Below, piece after piece: positions 46,928-58,982 of a stretch of DNA of 64,000 nucleotides. This stretch comes from Ectocarpus siliculosus (lineage: Eukaryota; Sar; Phaeophyceae; Ectocarpales; Ectocarpaceae): NCBI GenBank assembly GCA_000310025.1, contig FN649743.1, forward strand, positions 2,229,085 to 2,293,084, in the 5' to 3' direction. The notes below the pieces were generated by a model. That model did not search any database. It was given only the letters and a program-made list of their open reading frames with translations, and was not told where the DNA came from. The stretch's first letter is position 1; each line of letters starts with the position of its first letter. Made by a program: the position numbers and the translations under genes.

Positions 46928-48706
46928 CAGTTTTCTCTGCTCCTCTCTGCTCCTCTGGTGCCGCCTTGAATCGATTCGCAAACACGCGTGCGTCGACCGC
47001 GCTCGCTGGCTGACCAGTGCAGCGTCATCTACCTAAGTGCCCGTGTCGTCTCGTTACACGTATGTAGCATCGACCGACCGCGCTAAAGTCGAGTGCGCAT
47101 GTATTTCACTTCCTTCCGGGATGGCATCCATCGAACGTAAGATGCAAAAAGCGGCCGGCGAATTGGATGATGACACCCCAAACGTCCGTACTTCTTGTGA
47201 TGATTGCGGTTGCTCACTGAAATGCTGTCTCATTCTGTGGCATGGCCAAAGCTAGCCAGCTGATCAATCAATCACTCTCCAGTCTGTGGGCCACCCTCTC
47301 GGCTTGCGGGTCTCGCCGTAAGCCGTAAGGCTGTGGTAGGCGAGAAGTCAAAAGCCTCGTACTCAGATTAGATTCTTGCTTGTTGTGCAGAGAGAACAGC
47401 AACAACAGCAAACAAAAACAGACAGACGCACACTTTTTCAGATACTACCACCCAGCGCTGCTGTGTTCGTTAGTCGACACCCATCAAATCATCGATAAAA
47501 AATAATTCTGTGGACGGTGCACATGAAAACAACACGATACATTATTTTTCTCTCTCACCAGCAAGGGGCAATCAGCAGCAGCAGCAGCACCCCCCCCCCG
47601 CAAAATTTCTCAAATTCTCAAACCCCGTTGACGAAAAGAATGTTGTAAAAAAGAATAATAGTCGAGAGCAACTCTGCTGGGGGGCCACGAGGAGATTCTC
47701 GAGAAAAAAAACAAAAAAAACACCGCAAGTCTTGCCAAATATTCGTTACCCCTCTCGTAAGATGTTTTTTGTTTCTTAAACGTATGCGAAAACACGCGTT
47801 ATTTGCACCAACGGGTTAAGGACAACAAGAGGTAGTGACGGTAGCGTGTTAGGGAGCGTCATACCCCCCACAGCCACTTCGCACGAATGACAAGAAAACT
47901 GCTGTACCTCACCTCCCGCCCCCCCTTCCCGAGACAACACAGAGGGCTACCCTTTTCGCAACCGCATGCGGTGCGTGGCAGTTTTTTGTCCTACTCTACC
48001 TAACTAAATATGCACGTACGTGATGCACTCTCCAGGTTACACGATGGCGGCGGGCGTAGATAGCCGGTCCTACAATAGCATGCGCTCAACGGCGCCCCCC
48101 GCACTAAAAACACCACGACCAATACGGACGTCTCGACTACTAAACAAATCCAAGGATTGAAAATGTAAAATTGATCAGGAGGGGAAGCGCAGCTCAACTG
48201 TCCCCGCACATGCATGGCTTGAACCCCAACCGCACACACACTCGCCCCATCCAAATTTCTTGGCAGCTTTCACTTTTTATTTTTCGTTCTCGCAGCCGAG
48301 AATAGGGGCAGCATGCAAAAAAAAATTAACAGGTGGTGTAAGAATAGACCCAGACAATTATCGGCCAGGAACACAAGAAGATCGCCGGGAAAACAAAGGG
48401 GAGAGGGTGTGGGGGGCGAGAACGACTCGCTCTGCCACCCAACGAACAACACCAACGCAAAGCCTATCAGAGCGTCTTCTAATGTACAACTCCGCGACTA
48501 TCCTTTCACCTCATACATACACCACCGGGACGCGCTCGCAGGAAAAAACACCCGAGCGGAATAGTCCCCACAAAAACACCATGCCGAAAAAAAAGCATCC
48601 ACCTCTACATATACACGGGCCTCCCTCCCCCCCTCTCTCTGTCTCTCTCGTTGCGCTCTACTGCGCTTGTTCACCTCGGCAAAAACGACAATCACCACTG
48701 CCGCAA
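45907..48706. other. Convergent spacer between ceramide synthase and coiled-coil genes
   Basis: 3' flanks of both genes. Contains a (GA)n tract at about 46888-46925, a poly-T near 46571-46582, a partial dispersed-repeat start near 46996-47022 and a C run near 47590. No gene recognised. Confidence 0.6.
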
Positions 48707-51700
48707 CTACAAGTGCCGCTCCTGGACCCTCCTCTTCACCTCCGAGGGGGAGACGGCGCGCGGCCCGTCTTGCCAACGGCCCGGCAGCGGCCCGCCCTCC
48801 TCCTCCTCCTCCTCGTCAAAATCATCATCCTGCTCGTCGTCATCGTCCCTGACTCTGCTGCCGCCGCTGCTACGGTCATCGTCATCGCCATCGTCATCGT
48901 CGGGGAACTCATCGTCCTCGTCGTCGCGAGGGTTCCGCCTTTCCCGGACGGCAAACGAGCCCCGCATCTCGTCGTCGTCGTCGTCGCCGCGATCTGGGAA
49001 GCGTTGCTCGTGGCGGAGCTTCGTCTGGTGCCGTTCCGCCGCGGGAGGGGGCTGCTCCCGGTGGTGATGGTTCGCTCTTCCTCCTCCTCCTCCTCCTCCT
49101 CCTCCGCCGCCGCCGCCCTCGGGCCTCCCCATCACCATCTCCGAGAACGCCGCCTTCACCCGGGCCTGTCTCTCTTCCTCCGCGGCCTCTTCTGCCGCCG
49201 CCGCCGCCTCCCGCTTCTTCCGCTCGGCCTCTTCCCGGCGGGCCGCTTTCTCTGCCGCCTTGCGCTCCTTCTCCGTCTCCCTACGCTCGGCCTCTAGGCG
49301 CGCCTGCTTCTGGGCCTGCTTCCTCGCATGCTCCTGCTCTCGCTCTTCCTTCCTCTCCGCCTCCTCACGAGCCAGCCTGTCGCTCTCCTTCCGCTGGGCC
49401 CCCATGCGCGCCGCCCTGTCCTGTTCGTGCGCCATTTGCCTCTCGGCGGCCTCCTTCTCGTCCTCCTTCCTCTCCCGAGCAAGCCTCTGCGCTTCCTTCC
49501 TCTCCACCTCCTCGAGCGCCTCCTCGTGCGCCTTTTGCTTCTGCAGCCGACCCCTCTCTGGCTCCCCCCCCTCCTCGTTCTCCTCTAACGACTGAGCTTT
49601 GGCCTTCGACTCAGCCCGACCTCTCTCGCGGCCGAGGGGAGCCGCTTCCACGGCCTTCCTCGCCTCCTCGATCGCTCGATTCTTGATCGCCTCCATAATT
49701 GCCACGCCCGACTTCACTTCTCCTTCTCCTTCCCCTTCCGCTGGCGGCGCCGGCGCCGGCGCCGGCGGCTCCTTCTCCTCAACGGCTCTCCGCTCCTCTT
49801 CTCCCTCGCCAACGGCTCTCTGCTCCGTCTCTTGGCCGGTTGTGGTCTCGGGGGGGGCTCCGCGCGGTGGTGCAAGCACGGTAGCTTGTCCCGCCGCCTC
49901 CAGTGCCTCTGCCGCTTCGGCCTGGGCCCTCTCCACCACCGCCGCCAGCGGTCCCACAGCCGCGTTCTCCGACGCCGTCCTCCGCAGGGACTCCTCGCGT
50001 TCGGCCTGCTGGGCGGCCGTCAGGTGGGTGCTCTCGCGCTCCATGCGCTCGACGCTCGTCTTGGCCTCGGCCGGCCCGGCGGCGGCGGCGGGGGGAGCGG
50101 GGGGCACCCCACCGGCAACATCGTCCCGTGCCTCCCGCCCCCCTACCGGCAGATCGTCCTCGTTAAGCGCCGCCTTGTGCCCGGGGACTGCGCCCACGAT
50201 TACCACACCTTCCTCCTCAGAGGTATCGACGACAACCGGGGCGGGCGGCGGCAGCGGCCGCAGCGGCGGCGGCGTCTCTCTCCCGCTCCCGGCGTCATGC
50301 CAATCGCCCTCCCCAGAAAAACTCTCCTTTCCCCCACCCGACGATCCTTCCTCCTCGCTGCTGGGGTCCTCGGAGTCTTGGTCGACAAGCTCTCCGAGCG
50401 CGAGCCCGTTCGGCCCCACGCCCGCTCCCTCCGCTCCCTCCGCCCGCTGCAACCCCTCCTCCTCCTCGCCGCCGCCGTGCCTGCCTTCCTCCTTCTTCCT
50501 TGACCCCCTCAGGAACGCCTTCGCCTTCGATCGCTTCCCCTCCCCCCTGAGGCCCTCCGCGCGCGTCGGCCGCCAGGCCCGCCTCCCCGCCTCCTTCTCC
50601 CCGCCGCCGCCGCCGGTCCACCCGTTGTTGTTGTCCCCGCCCTCCTCCTCCTCGTCGTCGTCATCCTTGGGGTCCCAGGAAGCGGTCCCGCGGCGGCCGT
50701 CCTCGTTGCCGGGGTCCCGGATCCTGGCCCAATCGACGCCTTCCGCCACCTCGAACTCCGCCCCGTTCCCCAGGGCGTTGCCGAGGTCACTGAGGGGAAG
50801 GCCGTCCCCGAAATCCGAAACGCCGACGAGGCCACCCACGCCGACGACACCGTCCCCCCCCACCCCCACCCCGCCGCCGGCGCCGCCAACGCGGAGGCCT
50901 CCGACGATTATGGGGGGTTCCTCGCTGTCCTCGCCGCCGGCGCCGAAGTTTCGGACCTCGTGGATGTCGCCATCGCTGGTGGTTACTGCCTGAAAAATGA
51001 TAGTAGATGGGGAAAAATAACGTAAAACACGAACACCAAACCAGACAAGAGAATGGGAGGAGGTTGGCTTTCGATTTATACAATGACTTGACCGATAACA
51101 ATGACCCCCGCGTCTCTCTCTCTCTCTCCCGCTGGAGCAGGACAGGGTGTTGCTTTGCGTTGTTTACAGAAACGAAGAACCATGCACAACAAAAAACCAA
51201 ACAGCCCACCTCTCGCTCTGCCTTCTCTCACGCATAACACTTTCTTTACGGAAGAGCTTGAATTTCCGGTACTGGACCCAGGGACAAAAGGCGCAGCACA
51301 CGTTCGGGTAATCTCGCGTCTCAAAAACACGCGTGCTAGAGGCCTTCCAAAGGCAGAGGCTTTCCCATGCAAGAGGCCGGCGAGAACAGAAAGTCCACAC
51401 GCAATCGTAGGTGCCACTGGGTTGCCAATGCCGCCGACCGGTGTGCTTCTGAGCAGACATCACAAAAAAAAACGCATCATTGCACGCCCATCTCAACATG
51501 CATGCGCAACGGTGTTGTGTCCCTTCCCAACTGCTGCCAACCATTCCAGTGTCCGACGTTCATGCAAACCATTCCAGTGTCCAACGTTCATGCAACACAA
51601 GCAAAAAAAAGCAGACGGACAAAACCGCGACCACACCAACAACAACGCCGGAAAAAAAGACAACACCAGAAAAAAAAGGAAAACTTACGCCGACTTCCAC

Positions 51701-52772
51701 GTCCGCCAGAGGGTCGGAGTGCTCTCCTCCCCCCCCGCTGTTGCTGTTGCCGTCCATCGAGCCCCCGGCGTCGAAGCCGGCGCTTGCGCCCCCCCCGTCC
51801 CCCTCGTCCCCTTCAATGATCCAGCCCTCAACCTCGAAGGGCACGCCGGGCTCGTTGCTCTGATGTCCCTCGTACGCATCATCGGGGTTCTCGTAGAACG
51901 TGCGCTTGCCGGTGCCGCCACGAGCTCCTCCGTTGTCGTTGTTGTTGTTGTTGTTGTTGTTGTTGCTGATGCCGTCGTTCGCGAAGATCGTCATGTCCGA
52001 GTGCTGGAAGTTGCCAGCGCCGAAGCGGTGCTTCACCGTCGACGGCTTGCCGAGCCCCAGGTTTGAATCGTTCTCAGCGTCCGGCCATTGCTGCTGCTGC
52101 TGCTGCTGCTGCTGCTCCTGTTGCTGGTGGTATGAACCACCCACTCCCTCCGCCCCGTGTACCCCTAGCGCCAGCTGCCGGCGCGACTCGACCTGCTCCT
52201 CGAGACTCGCCACCTTGGTACATTGGAGTTGCAGAAGAAAACGTTGTCAAATCGGGGGCAAGGGGGGGGGGGGGGTGGATGATGACAGCCTTGGGTAGTA
52301 CCTTTTGATGATGCATGTGCGTGTGCTCCGTTCCCAAGCATTCTTGTTCTCTTGGCTGGCAACTCTATACATTTGGGACGATGATGGACGGCTGATCACG
52401 TGCTTGTCATTTCATCTTGCACAGCATGTATCCACCGTGTTCCTGTGAGGCCGTCGGCGTGAAGCGAGCGCAAAAGCGCAGTCGCGCCTGCCACAAACAT
52501 GCCGTCGGGGCAGCCGAAGCCAAGGCGACCACAAGCGTCGCCGTGCGTCGACACCCACAAACACACGCACAGAGATTCATTTTGGCACTCGCATTTACTG
52601 CATCGCGCATCTTTTCGGCCCCGTTGTAGGGACCGACCTCGGTTTTACTTGCCCGCTGGCACTGACAGTCGTTTCATTGGTCAGCCCGGTCGACGCTACC
52701 ACGCACACATTCCGTCCCTGCAACACAAAATCGACACCAAAACCTTCGGGAGCGTGGGCAGTCTCTACCCCC

Positions 52773-52806
<34 letters not shown>

Positions 52807-53861
52807 CGGTGCCCCGGCTGAGAAGGAAGGACAGCAGACCAAACGTCACTGACATGCACGCAAGTGCGACCTGTAGAAGCCGAAATCAAACCATACGACT
52901 AATATAGACCTAGTCAGCGGCTGACTAGCCTAGTCTTAAATGGTTTGATTTCGGCTCTAGTCAGCGGCTGACCAGTCTAGTCTTAATGGTTTGATTTCGG
53001 CTTCTATAAAAGGTACCAAAGACTACTACTCAGCGCTGACTACAATAGCTAGATTTCTGCTTCTACGGATCATATGCTCATTCCGTTCAACGCACGCGCC
53101 ACGACCGCAGTAGCAGCAGCAGCAGCAGCAGCAGCGCACTAGCGGGCGGGACGCACACCTTCTCCTGGAGGTCCTTGTTCTTGGCCGTCAGGATCTGCAG
53201 CTCCTGTATTCTTTCCTCCAGGTCCTCGTACGTTTCCCGCAGGAGGGTCTGGTAGTCGCTCTTGGTCACCACGGTGTTCGGCTGACCCTCCCCCGCCACG
53301 TGCACCAGCGGCTCCTTGTCGAAAAGCAGCCACGTATCGACGCAAAAGAAGACATGAGTGATACATACATACTTTCTCCTGTTCACCAGATAAAGCTCAC
53401 TTAGCAAAAAGCTCCCAAGTATACATATCCTGGACTCTTCAGTTGTGGATAAGAGACTAAATTGTTGTGTTTTCGAAGAAAAAACAAGACAAGAACACAT
53501 CATAAACGACGCGACCGTGCGCGACCCCGTGGGGACTGAGCCTCGAAATCTTGTTGACGTGCAGAAACCACCCATACCGCCGGCCAATCAAACGAAACAT
53601 CACAGCGAGCGAGAGGGCATACAAAGGACAAGAGCAAAAAAACGGGCTAAAAATCCTTCGTCTTTTGTGCTATGCATACCATTATGGTACATATCAGCGA
53701 TTTTGTTGATTGTGGGGTCCGCATGTGTGCCTTTTTTGGGGTAGGTCGGCCTGTGACCACGGAAGGAGTTCGCTTCAGTTGCACCAGTTTTGTACGGATG
53801 TTGCAAAGGGAGTAGGGAGCATAACGGAGACCGGGACGACCTTCAACGTAAAGACAGCGAC

Positions 53862-53899
<38 letters not shown>

Positions 53900-53944
53900 G
53901 CTGCTGCTGCAAGCAGCAACCGCCACCACCACAATAACAACAAC

Positions 53945-53977
<33 letters not shown>

Positions 53978-56900
53978 CTGCTAACCGGCTCGTGGGAGGC
54001 CGCTTGTTCCTCAAGCCCCGCCTGCTCCGCCTCCTCCTCCGCCCCTCTCTGCTGCCGCTCGTCGGAGCCCCCTGAACCGGGCATTCCGGCCCGCCCGCGG
54101 TCGTTGGCCTTGAGGTCCTCCATGGCATCTTCCGCCGTCTTTCTCAAAGCTCTCTGTTGTTTATTTTTGCGCGGGCGTGTTGATCTTTATTGCAGTCTAA
54201 ATAGTGCTTGCGGTGCTACACGATCATTACTCAACTGCTGCTAGAATGCAGCAGTGGCGACTACGATCTTTAAGAGACAGTTGCATGCCGAGGAAGTTGA
54301 ACCACGTAAGACTGCCGTATACGGATTTGTAAATGTTCTTTTTGTGGTTGGTTGAGGTTCGCTAGGCTGTCCGAGCAAAAAACACCGTCAGCTGCGTCAG
54401 CTGCTGAGCTTGGGGAAAGTCACACTTAAGCTAGCAGTCAGCTGTGAGTTCGTCCTGCTGCCTGGTTATATTTTCATCTAGCATCATCCCTTGGTGTCAC
54501 TGCTCTGCTCTTATGAGCCCAATCAGGGATCACTTTTATATCTCTACACGTATGGCAGGTCAAACTTCCCTAGAATCCGTACTCTGCTTCGTCTGGCATG
54601 CCATAGCCCAAAACGCACTTAGTGTCATCTTCGCCGCCACCACTACCACTACAACCAGCACCAGCACCATAATCAACACCAAAGGATGAGGATAAGGCTG
54701 GTGCTCGCAAGGCACCTGACGTGCATCACATCAACGGGGGTCGTCACGTCAACTAGTCCAGGATGCGTGGCATCTCTATCTCTCACTCTCGCTTCTTGCG
54801 TGCGAACAGCACCACCGAACAGATCGGAAACACACACGAAACACATCCACAAGCACACTGACGGAATTTAATGTTCAGCCGGTTAAAAAAAAAGTGTTCA
54901 GCCGGTTATAGCGGCGGATGCCAACAGAGAAACACACACAGACGGTACATACGCGTGACTGACAAAATACAAAATACCGATACCCCCCCTCCCCCCTCCC
55001 TGGGCCGGCGAACACCCGACATTGTTGTAGGGATGCGAGGTTTATGGTCTAACGACTACGGCATGCGTTTACATGAGTTCACATGAGTTCCCCCCAGCTC
55101 CCCCCCGGTTGTGCCCAATAACCCCACCCCGTTTGCACCGACCTCGACCTCCAGCCTCTGGTCAAGGGAGGCAATCCGGCTTTGCAGCTCAGCCTCGCGT
55201 GACCCCATCTCCGCCGTCGTCAGCATCTTCGGCCCCCCCGCTGGGCACATAGACCTGTGCACCTGTTCCCCGGGCACGTAGTAGGTAGACCGAGAGACAG
55301 GAAGAGTACGACATCCAGCATGGGGGGGGGGTACGTGGGGTTGAATTTCCTTTCAACGCGTGTAAACACAAGCGAAGACGTTCGAAATTTTCTCTGGCCT
55401 GCATTCTTTGTGCGACCTCGCATTGGAAAATCTCGAAATCTTCAACTTATTGCCTGAGGACCTATCTATGCATATGCACATCCTCTGTGCAAACCCGCAT
55501 CGGATCTCTCCACTATCCAGAGGAGAGACCTTTGACCATCACTTTGAGGGCCAAATCCCAGCGGGAATTTTTGGCTGGGATTTGGGTTTGAGGTCGTTGT
55601 GGAGGCGTTGTTACGCGCGCGCGGCACCAATTGCACGTTTGTTTGCACAGCACCCGTGCCCCCGTGTGTGTTGATGTGTAGGTAGGTGTCGCCATATGTA
55701 TCGTGACGACACAGATTATACATGTTGGACGTGTGTTTTCGATTCTCTGCTGATCTTGAATACACCAACCGTCCACCAATCGACAACAACATGTCCACGA
55801 GCCAGGATTATGTGGAGATCATTTAGTGAAGAGAGGGCAAAGAGGACACCCTTTTCTCAAAACAGGCACAGCCGTAGTATGTAGCAGATCATGGTATCGC
55901 TGCAGCTGCATGCTCTCATTTACAAGTATCTACACAACCGGCCATTGCGTATTTGCGTTTTGTGTGCTCATGATGTGGTGCTGCTCAACACAGGGCAGGT
56001 ACGTGTGTGTTTATCCCTCCCGATCCTTCGGCGTAGCCTCTGTTGATGTCTGTCGAGTCAAATCCCGTGTTTTTCCTTCCCCGAATATAAGAGTTGATCT
56101 CAAAATTCGCAACTGCTCCCTCTTGGCCTGGGAACTTCCACCTGATTCTTCTGTGATTTTCAACAAAATGCAGACCTACCGTAGAGTTGGCCTTACGGAA
56201 GGGACAAAACGGCGGACAACGGCTAATCAATTGGGGAGCGAGAGAGACCCCAGGGGGCGTGCCTCCCTCCCCCGAATTCCCGTGACGACGGCCGTACATA
56301 TGTGGTCCACACAGGCATGCACAACATGCCGGAACGGGACGGTGTATGAACGACAACAGGAGCCCTGTAGTTACCAAATCCCTACAATGTTTGGGCGAAA
56401 TGAACGTATGCGTGTGTCTTGTGTTCTTGCTTACGGTATTTTGACTTGCCAACTAGATGTGCTCCAATGTTCTGGAACGCATTTGTGTTTTAGGCAAGAC
56501 ATAAACTCTCGTGGGCCGATTTTCCACAGATGTGCAGCGCTGGCTTGTGCCGGCCGAAAGGGGCGGCACTCATGAGATCTCATGTAGATCGTTGCGAACA
56601 CCCAGTCATTCGGCATTGACAACCTCTTGGAATAAAGCGAAGCACGCATCAACGCTCGCTCCAAAGTCTGACAACTACACCTTCACAAACGTCGTGCTGT
56701 CTGTTCTGCTGTAGAATACATCCCAATGCTACACACGCGCACGGTGTATGTAGGTTTCATCAATCAAATGGAGATCTTTGAGATCTTTGCGAACACCCAG
56801 TCATTCGGCATTGACACCCTCTTGGTATTTGGTATTTAGTGAAGCACGCATCGAAGCTCGCTCCAAAGTCTGACAACTACAGCAGTGCACCTTCATAAAC

Positions 56901-58878
56901 CTCGTGAGAGTCTGTTCCGCTGTAGACTGCATCCCACTGCGACACACACGCGTACGGTGTAGGTTTCATGAATCAAATTCCAGAATCCAGCAGGTTTCCC
57001 TAGGCCCTTAACACCCAACACCCACTGCTTGTTCTGTAATGACTCCAACACCTGTCGTCAAATGGGCTTTTTTATCTTTTTTTTCTGAATATGACCCAAC
57101 GAATCCATCTTTGTCTAAGAAAAGAGTCTAAGATAGATCTTGCAATGAAATCATAGCGTCAGAGAAAGCTACCTGTATTTCCACGGTTTCCCGAGCAGCA
57201 GAGCAGCACACAGCGATACTGTTTCTCCCTTGTGGGTAACAGCTGTTTCGCTTTTTTCCATCTCGAACGGCAACTCTTTCGGCATTGCACATCTGTACCA
57301 CGCGGCAGGCGAACAATCATTCGTGCCAAGCGGATCGTGCGGTCCTGCTGTATGAAGCGAAAGCGGATGAAATATGAAAGGTTGCATCGCTGCCTCTTGT
57401 GATGCGTCAGCACGCCGTGCCAAGTAACACTCATGCCGGGGAAATGAAAGAACCAGTGGCATGTGGTGACGACAGCAGGAGTTTTTTCGACGCATGTGTA
57501 CAATGTTCAAATAAATCGTCCCGGCAGCGGCGGCGACGGCAGCAGCTCAGTGATGTTTACACATTGATAGTAGATCTTTAGGACTAACGCGTTCTGATTG
57601 GTCGGGCGTTGTTCGTGGTTGGTTCTGGCGGCCGATTCCTCTCCAGCGCCCTCTCCCGTTCCGCATTTTCGAGCACGCGGCGCAGCCGCGTGCCGCCCAG
57701 CCGCTAGGCCGTGCTTCGGCCGTGGGTGAGGGTTAGGGTTAGGGTTAGATGTGGGGTGAGCAACCTAGCCTTGCTCGCGAACCTAGCCTTGCTACGTTCA
57801 ACATCGGTTAGTCCTAAAGAGTTACTATCAAAGTGTAACCAAGGGCTCGCGGCTGCGGCGAGATAGAGTACGCCTCTCTACATTCACTAGCCACCCGTTT
57901 GAGAGAATTGTCGCAGTGGTAGTCGAAGGGGACGCGTTGAAACTAGCTGCAAAGACATTTCAACACGTCCCTCTCGACTGCTGTGGTAAGGATACACTGC
58001 CGTACAGCAGACTTTTACACAGCAGTAAAAGAGTTGTTCGTTATCGGGTGGTGGGCGATTCCTCCGCACTCCGCACGGATTCAAATTTTTCAATTTTTTA
58101 GAAATTTAGGAGAGGTGTTCCGACTGCCGAGGAAATAAATGCATGCACGTGCGTGCACTGTTTTTCCCTCGTGGTTTTTACCGCAGTTACCCCCGCCCGC
58201 GGAGAGGGAAGTGAGGGACAGCTGTCGTTCGAAACGCAAGCACGGCCAGGATGATTCGAAAAGAAGCATATTTCTGGGAAAAGTTACCCAGGTGATCGTT
58301 TGCTGGCACTCCTTACGGAACATTGCGTTGTATGAAAGTAAGAGGGTTCGCGCCTCCTGCCCCTGTTTTACACCGAACCAGTGACAAAGAGAGTCAGCGG
58401 CTGGTTTTGCTGCTGCTGCCTGCGAACGCGTGCAGCCGCCGCCGTCGCGGCTGAGTTAGAGACTAAAGAATCGATGCTGCTTCATTTGCTGCGAGGCGGA
58501 GAGAGGGAGAGAGATAGCAAAGGTTGGCACACGGACTAGCGGTGGAGCCAGCCACAGACACAGCGGCACAAAACACGCACACGGCAATGCACTACTGCTT
58601 GCTGTACTCACCCCCCGCAACAAGAAGAGGCCAACAGACGTAGCGGTCAGCTTGAGGCACAGCGAGGCCCTCGAGTTGCGCGTCCGGAGCACGCCCGCTG
58701 CGCCCCCCGCGACCGGAAAGGCCTTGCTCTTGTCGTCGGAGTAGGCATAGGACGAGCTGGCGGAGGAGGACGCTGCATCGACGACGCGTTCTTTGTTGTA
58801 CCGAGAAGACCTGCCGCCGCCGTTGTTGTCAGGGTCGTGGTCGTGCGCGCGCCTTCCCTCCCGGCTGACGCGATACAT
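48707..58878 (-). CDS. Unrecognised membrane-anchored coiled-coil protein
   Basis: Exons, in transcript order: 58878-58612, 55262-55143, 54153-53986, 53314-53159, 52213-51689, 50989-48707. All are phase 0 and join to 1172 residues. The N-terminus is polar and Ser-rich, then carries one hydrophobic segment (LCLKLTATSVGLFLL, about 73-87), consistent with a type II anchor. Exons 2 to 4 encode short coiled coils (REAELQSRIASLDQRLE, ETYEDLEERIQELQILTAKN). Exon 5 has a Gln run of about 9 and an Asn run of 9 inside Gly/Ser sequence. The 760-residue last exon holds an acidic/Gly region, then long Glu/Arg/Lys/Ala heptad-like helix (about 800-1080), then Gly, Asp and acidic tracts, ending QERHL. I recognise no family. 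Organelle tethering or scaffolding would be a guess. The first intron is 3.35 kb and holds a TIR element and a tandem duplication. Confidence 0.7.
52772..52806. repeat. (GTA)n microsatellite
   Basis: About 12 GTA units in the intron 52214-53158 of the coiled-coil gene. A partial dispersed-repeat motif (CATTGGTCAGCCCGGTCGAC) lies just upstream at about 52660-52700. Confidence 0.9.
52874..53066. mobile_element. MITE-like element, family 1 copy B, with duplicated right arm
   Basis: The left end TAGAAGCCGAAATCAAACCA at 52874 pairs with TGGTTTGATTTCGGCTTCTA ending at 53006. The right half, with its GTCAGCGGCTGACTAGCC core, is repeated in tandem at about 52912-52957 and 52957-53006. A degenerate third arm (GCTAGATTTCTGCTTCTA) ends at 53066. 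It is intronic in the coiled-coil gene. Confidence 0.75.
53863..53978. repeat. CAA / CAACAG repeat block
   Basis: An (AAC)n run at about 53863-53899, then CTG units and a CAACAG hexamer array to 53978. It begins eight bases beyond the donor (53985) of the exon 54153-53986 of the coiled-coil gene. Confidence 0.9.
55031..55107 (+). repeat. tRNA-like motif followed by C run (copy C)
   Basis: TGGTCTAACGACTACGGCAT, then two copies of TTACATGAGTTC-like sequence and C runs. It resembles copies A and B and ends 35 bases before the edge (55143) of an exon of the minus-strand coiled-coil gene. Confidence 0.4.
56587..56976. repeat. Tandem duplication, unit about 195 bp
   Basis: Two diverged direct copies (about 56587-56771 and 56782-56976) share GCGAACACCCAGTCATTCGG, GCTCGCTCCAAAGTCTGACA, TGCATCCCAC/TACATCCCAA and GGTTTCAT(C/G)AATCAAAT. 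There is no coding potential. It lies in the first intron of the coiled-coil gene. Confidence 0.85.
57555..57840. mobile_element. TIR element of 286 bp with internal telomere repeats
   Basis: Terminal inverted repeats of about 33 bp: 57555-57588 (...GATCTTTAGGACTAAC) pairs with 57807-57840 (GTTAGTCCTAAAGAG...). Inside are a GC-rich palindrome (GCACGCGGC / GCCGCGTGC, 57673-57693), a GGCCGTG hairpin, three GGGTTA units and a 19-bp direct repeat (AACCTAGCCTTGCT). It is non-coding and looks like a non-autonomous DNA transposon. It lies in the first intron of the coiled-coil gene. Confidence 0.75.
57728..57749. repeat. Interstitial telomere-type repeat (GGGTTA)3
   Basis: GAGGGTTAGGGTTAGGGTTA lies inside the 286-bp TIR element. 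It is the same repeat type as at 6640 but on the opposite strand. Confidence 0.9.
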
Positions 58879-58901
58879 GGAGCCCGACCCCCCCCTTTCT
58901 C

Positions 58902-58944
<43 letters not shown>

Positions 58945-58949
58945 CTTTG

Positions 58950-58982
<33 letters not shown>

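Noticed and set aside
48260-49297. 345-residue plus-strand open frame
   Set aside because: Overlaps the same minus-strand exon, has repetitive Leu/Val/Pro composition, and no domain.
49599-50993. 464-residue plus-strand open frame
   Set aside because: It is the antisense shadow of the last exon of the coiled-coil gene; its Ser/Pro/Ala composition mirrors the Glu/Arg/Ala codons of the other strand.
53863-53978. CRISPR-like array
   Set aside because: The units are pure tri- and hexanucleotide microsatellites with no spacers.
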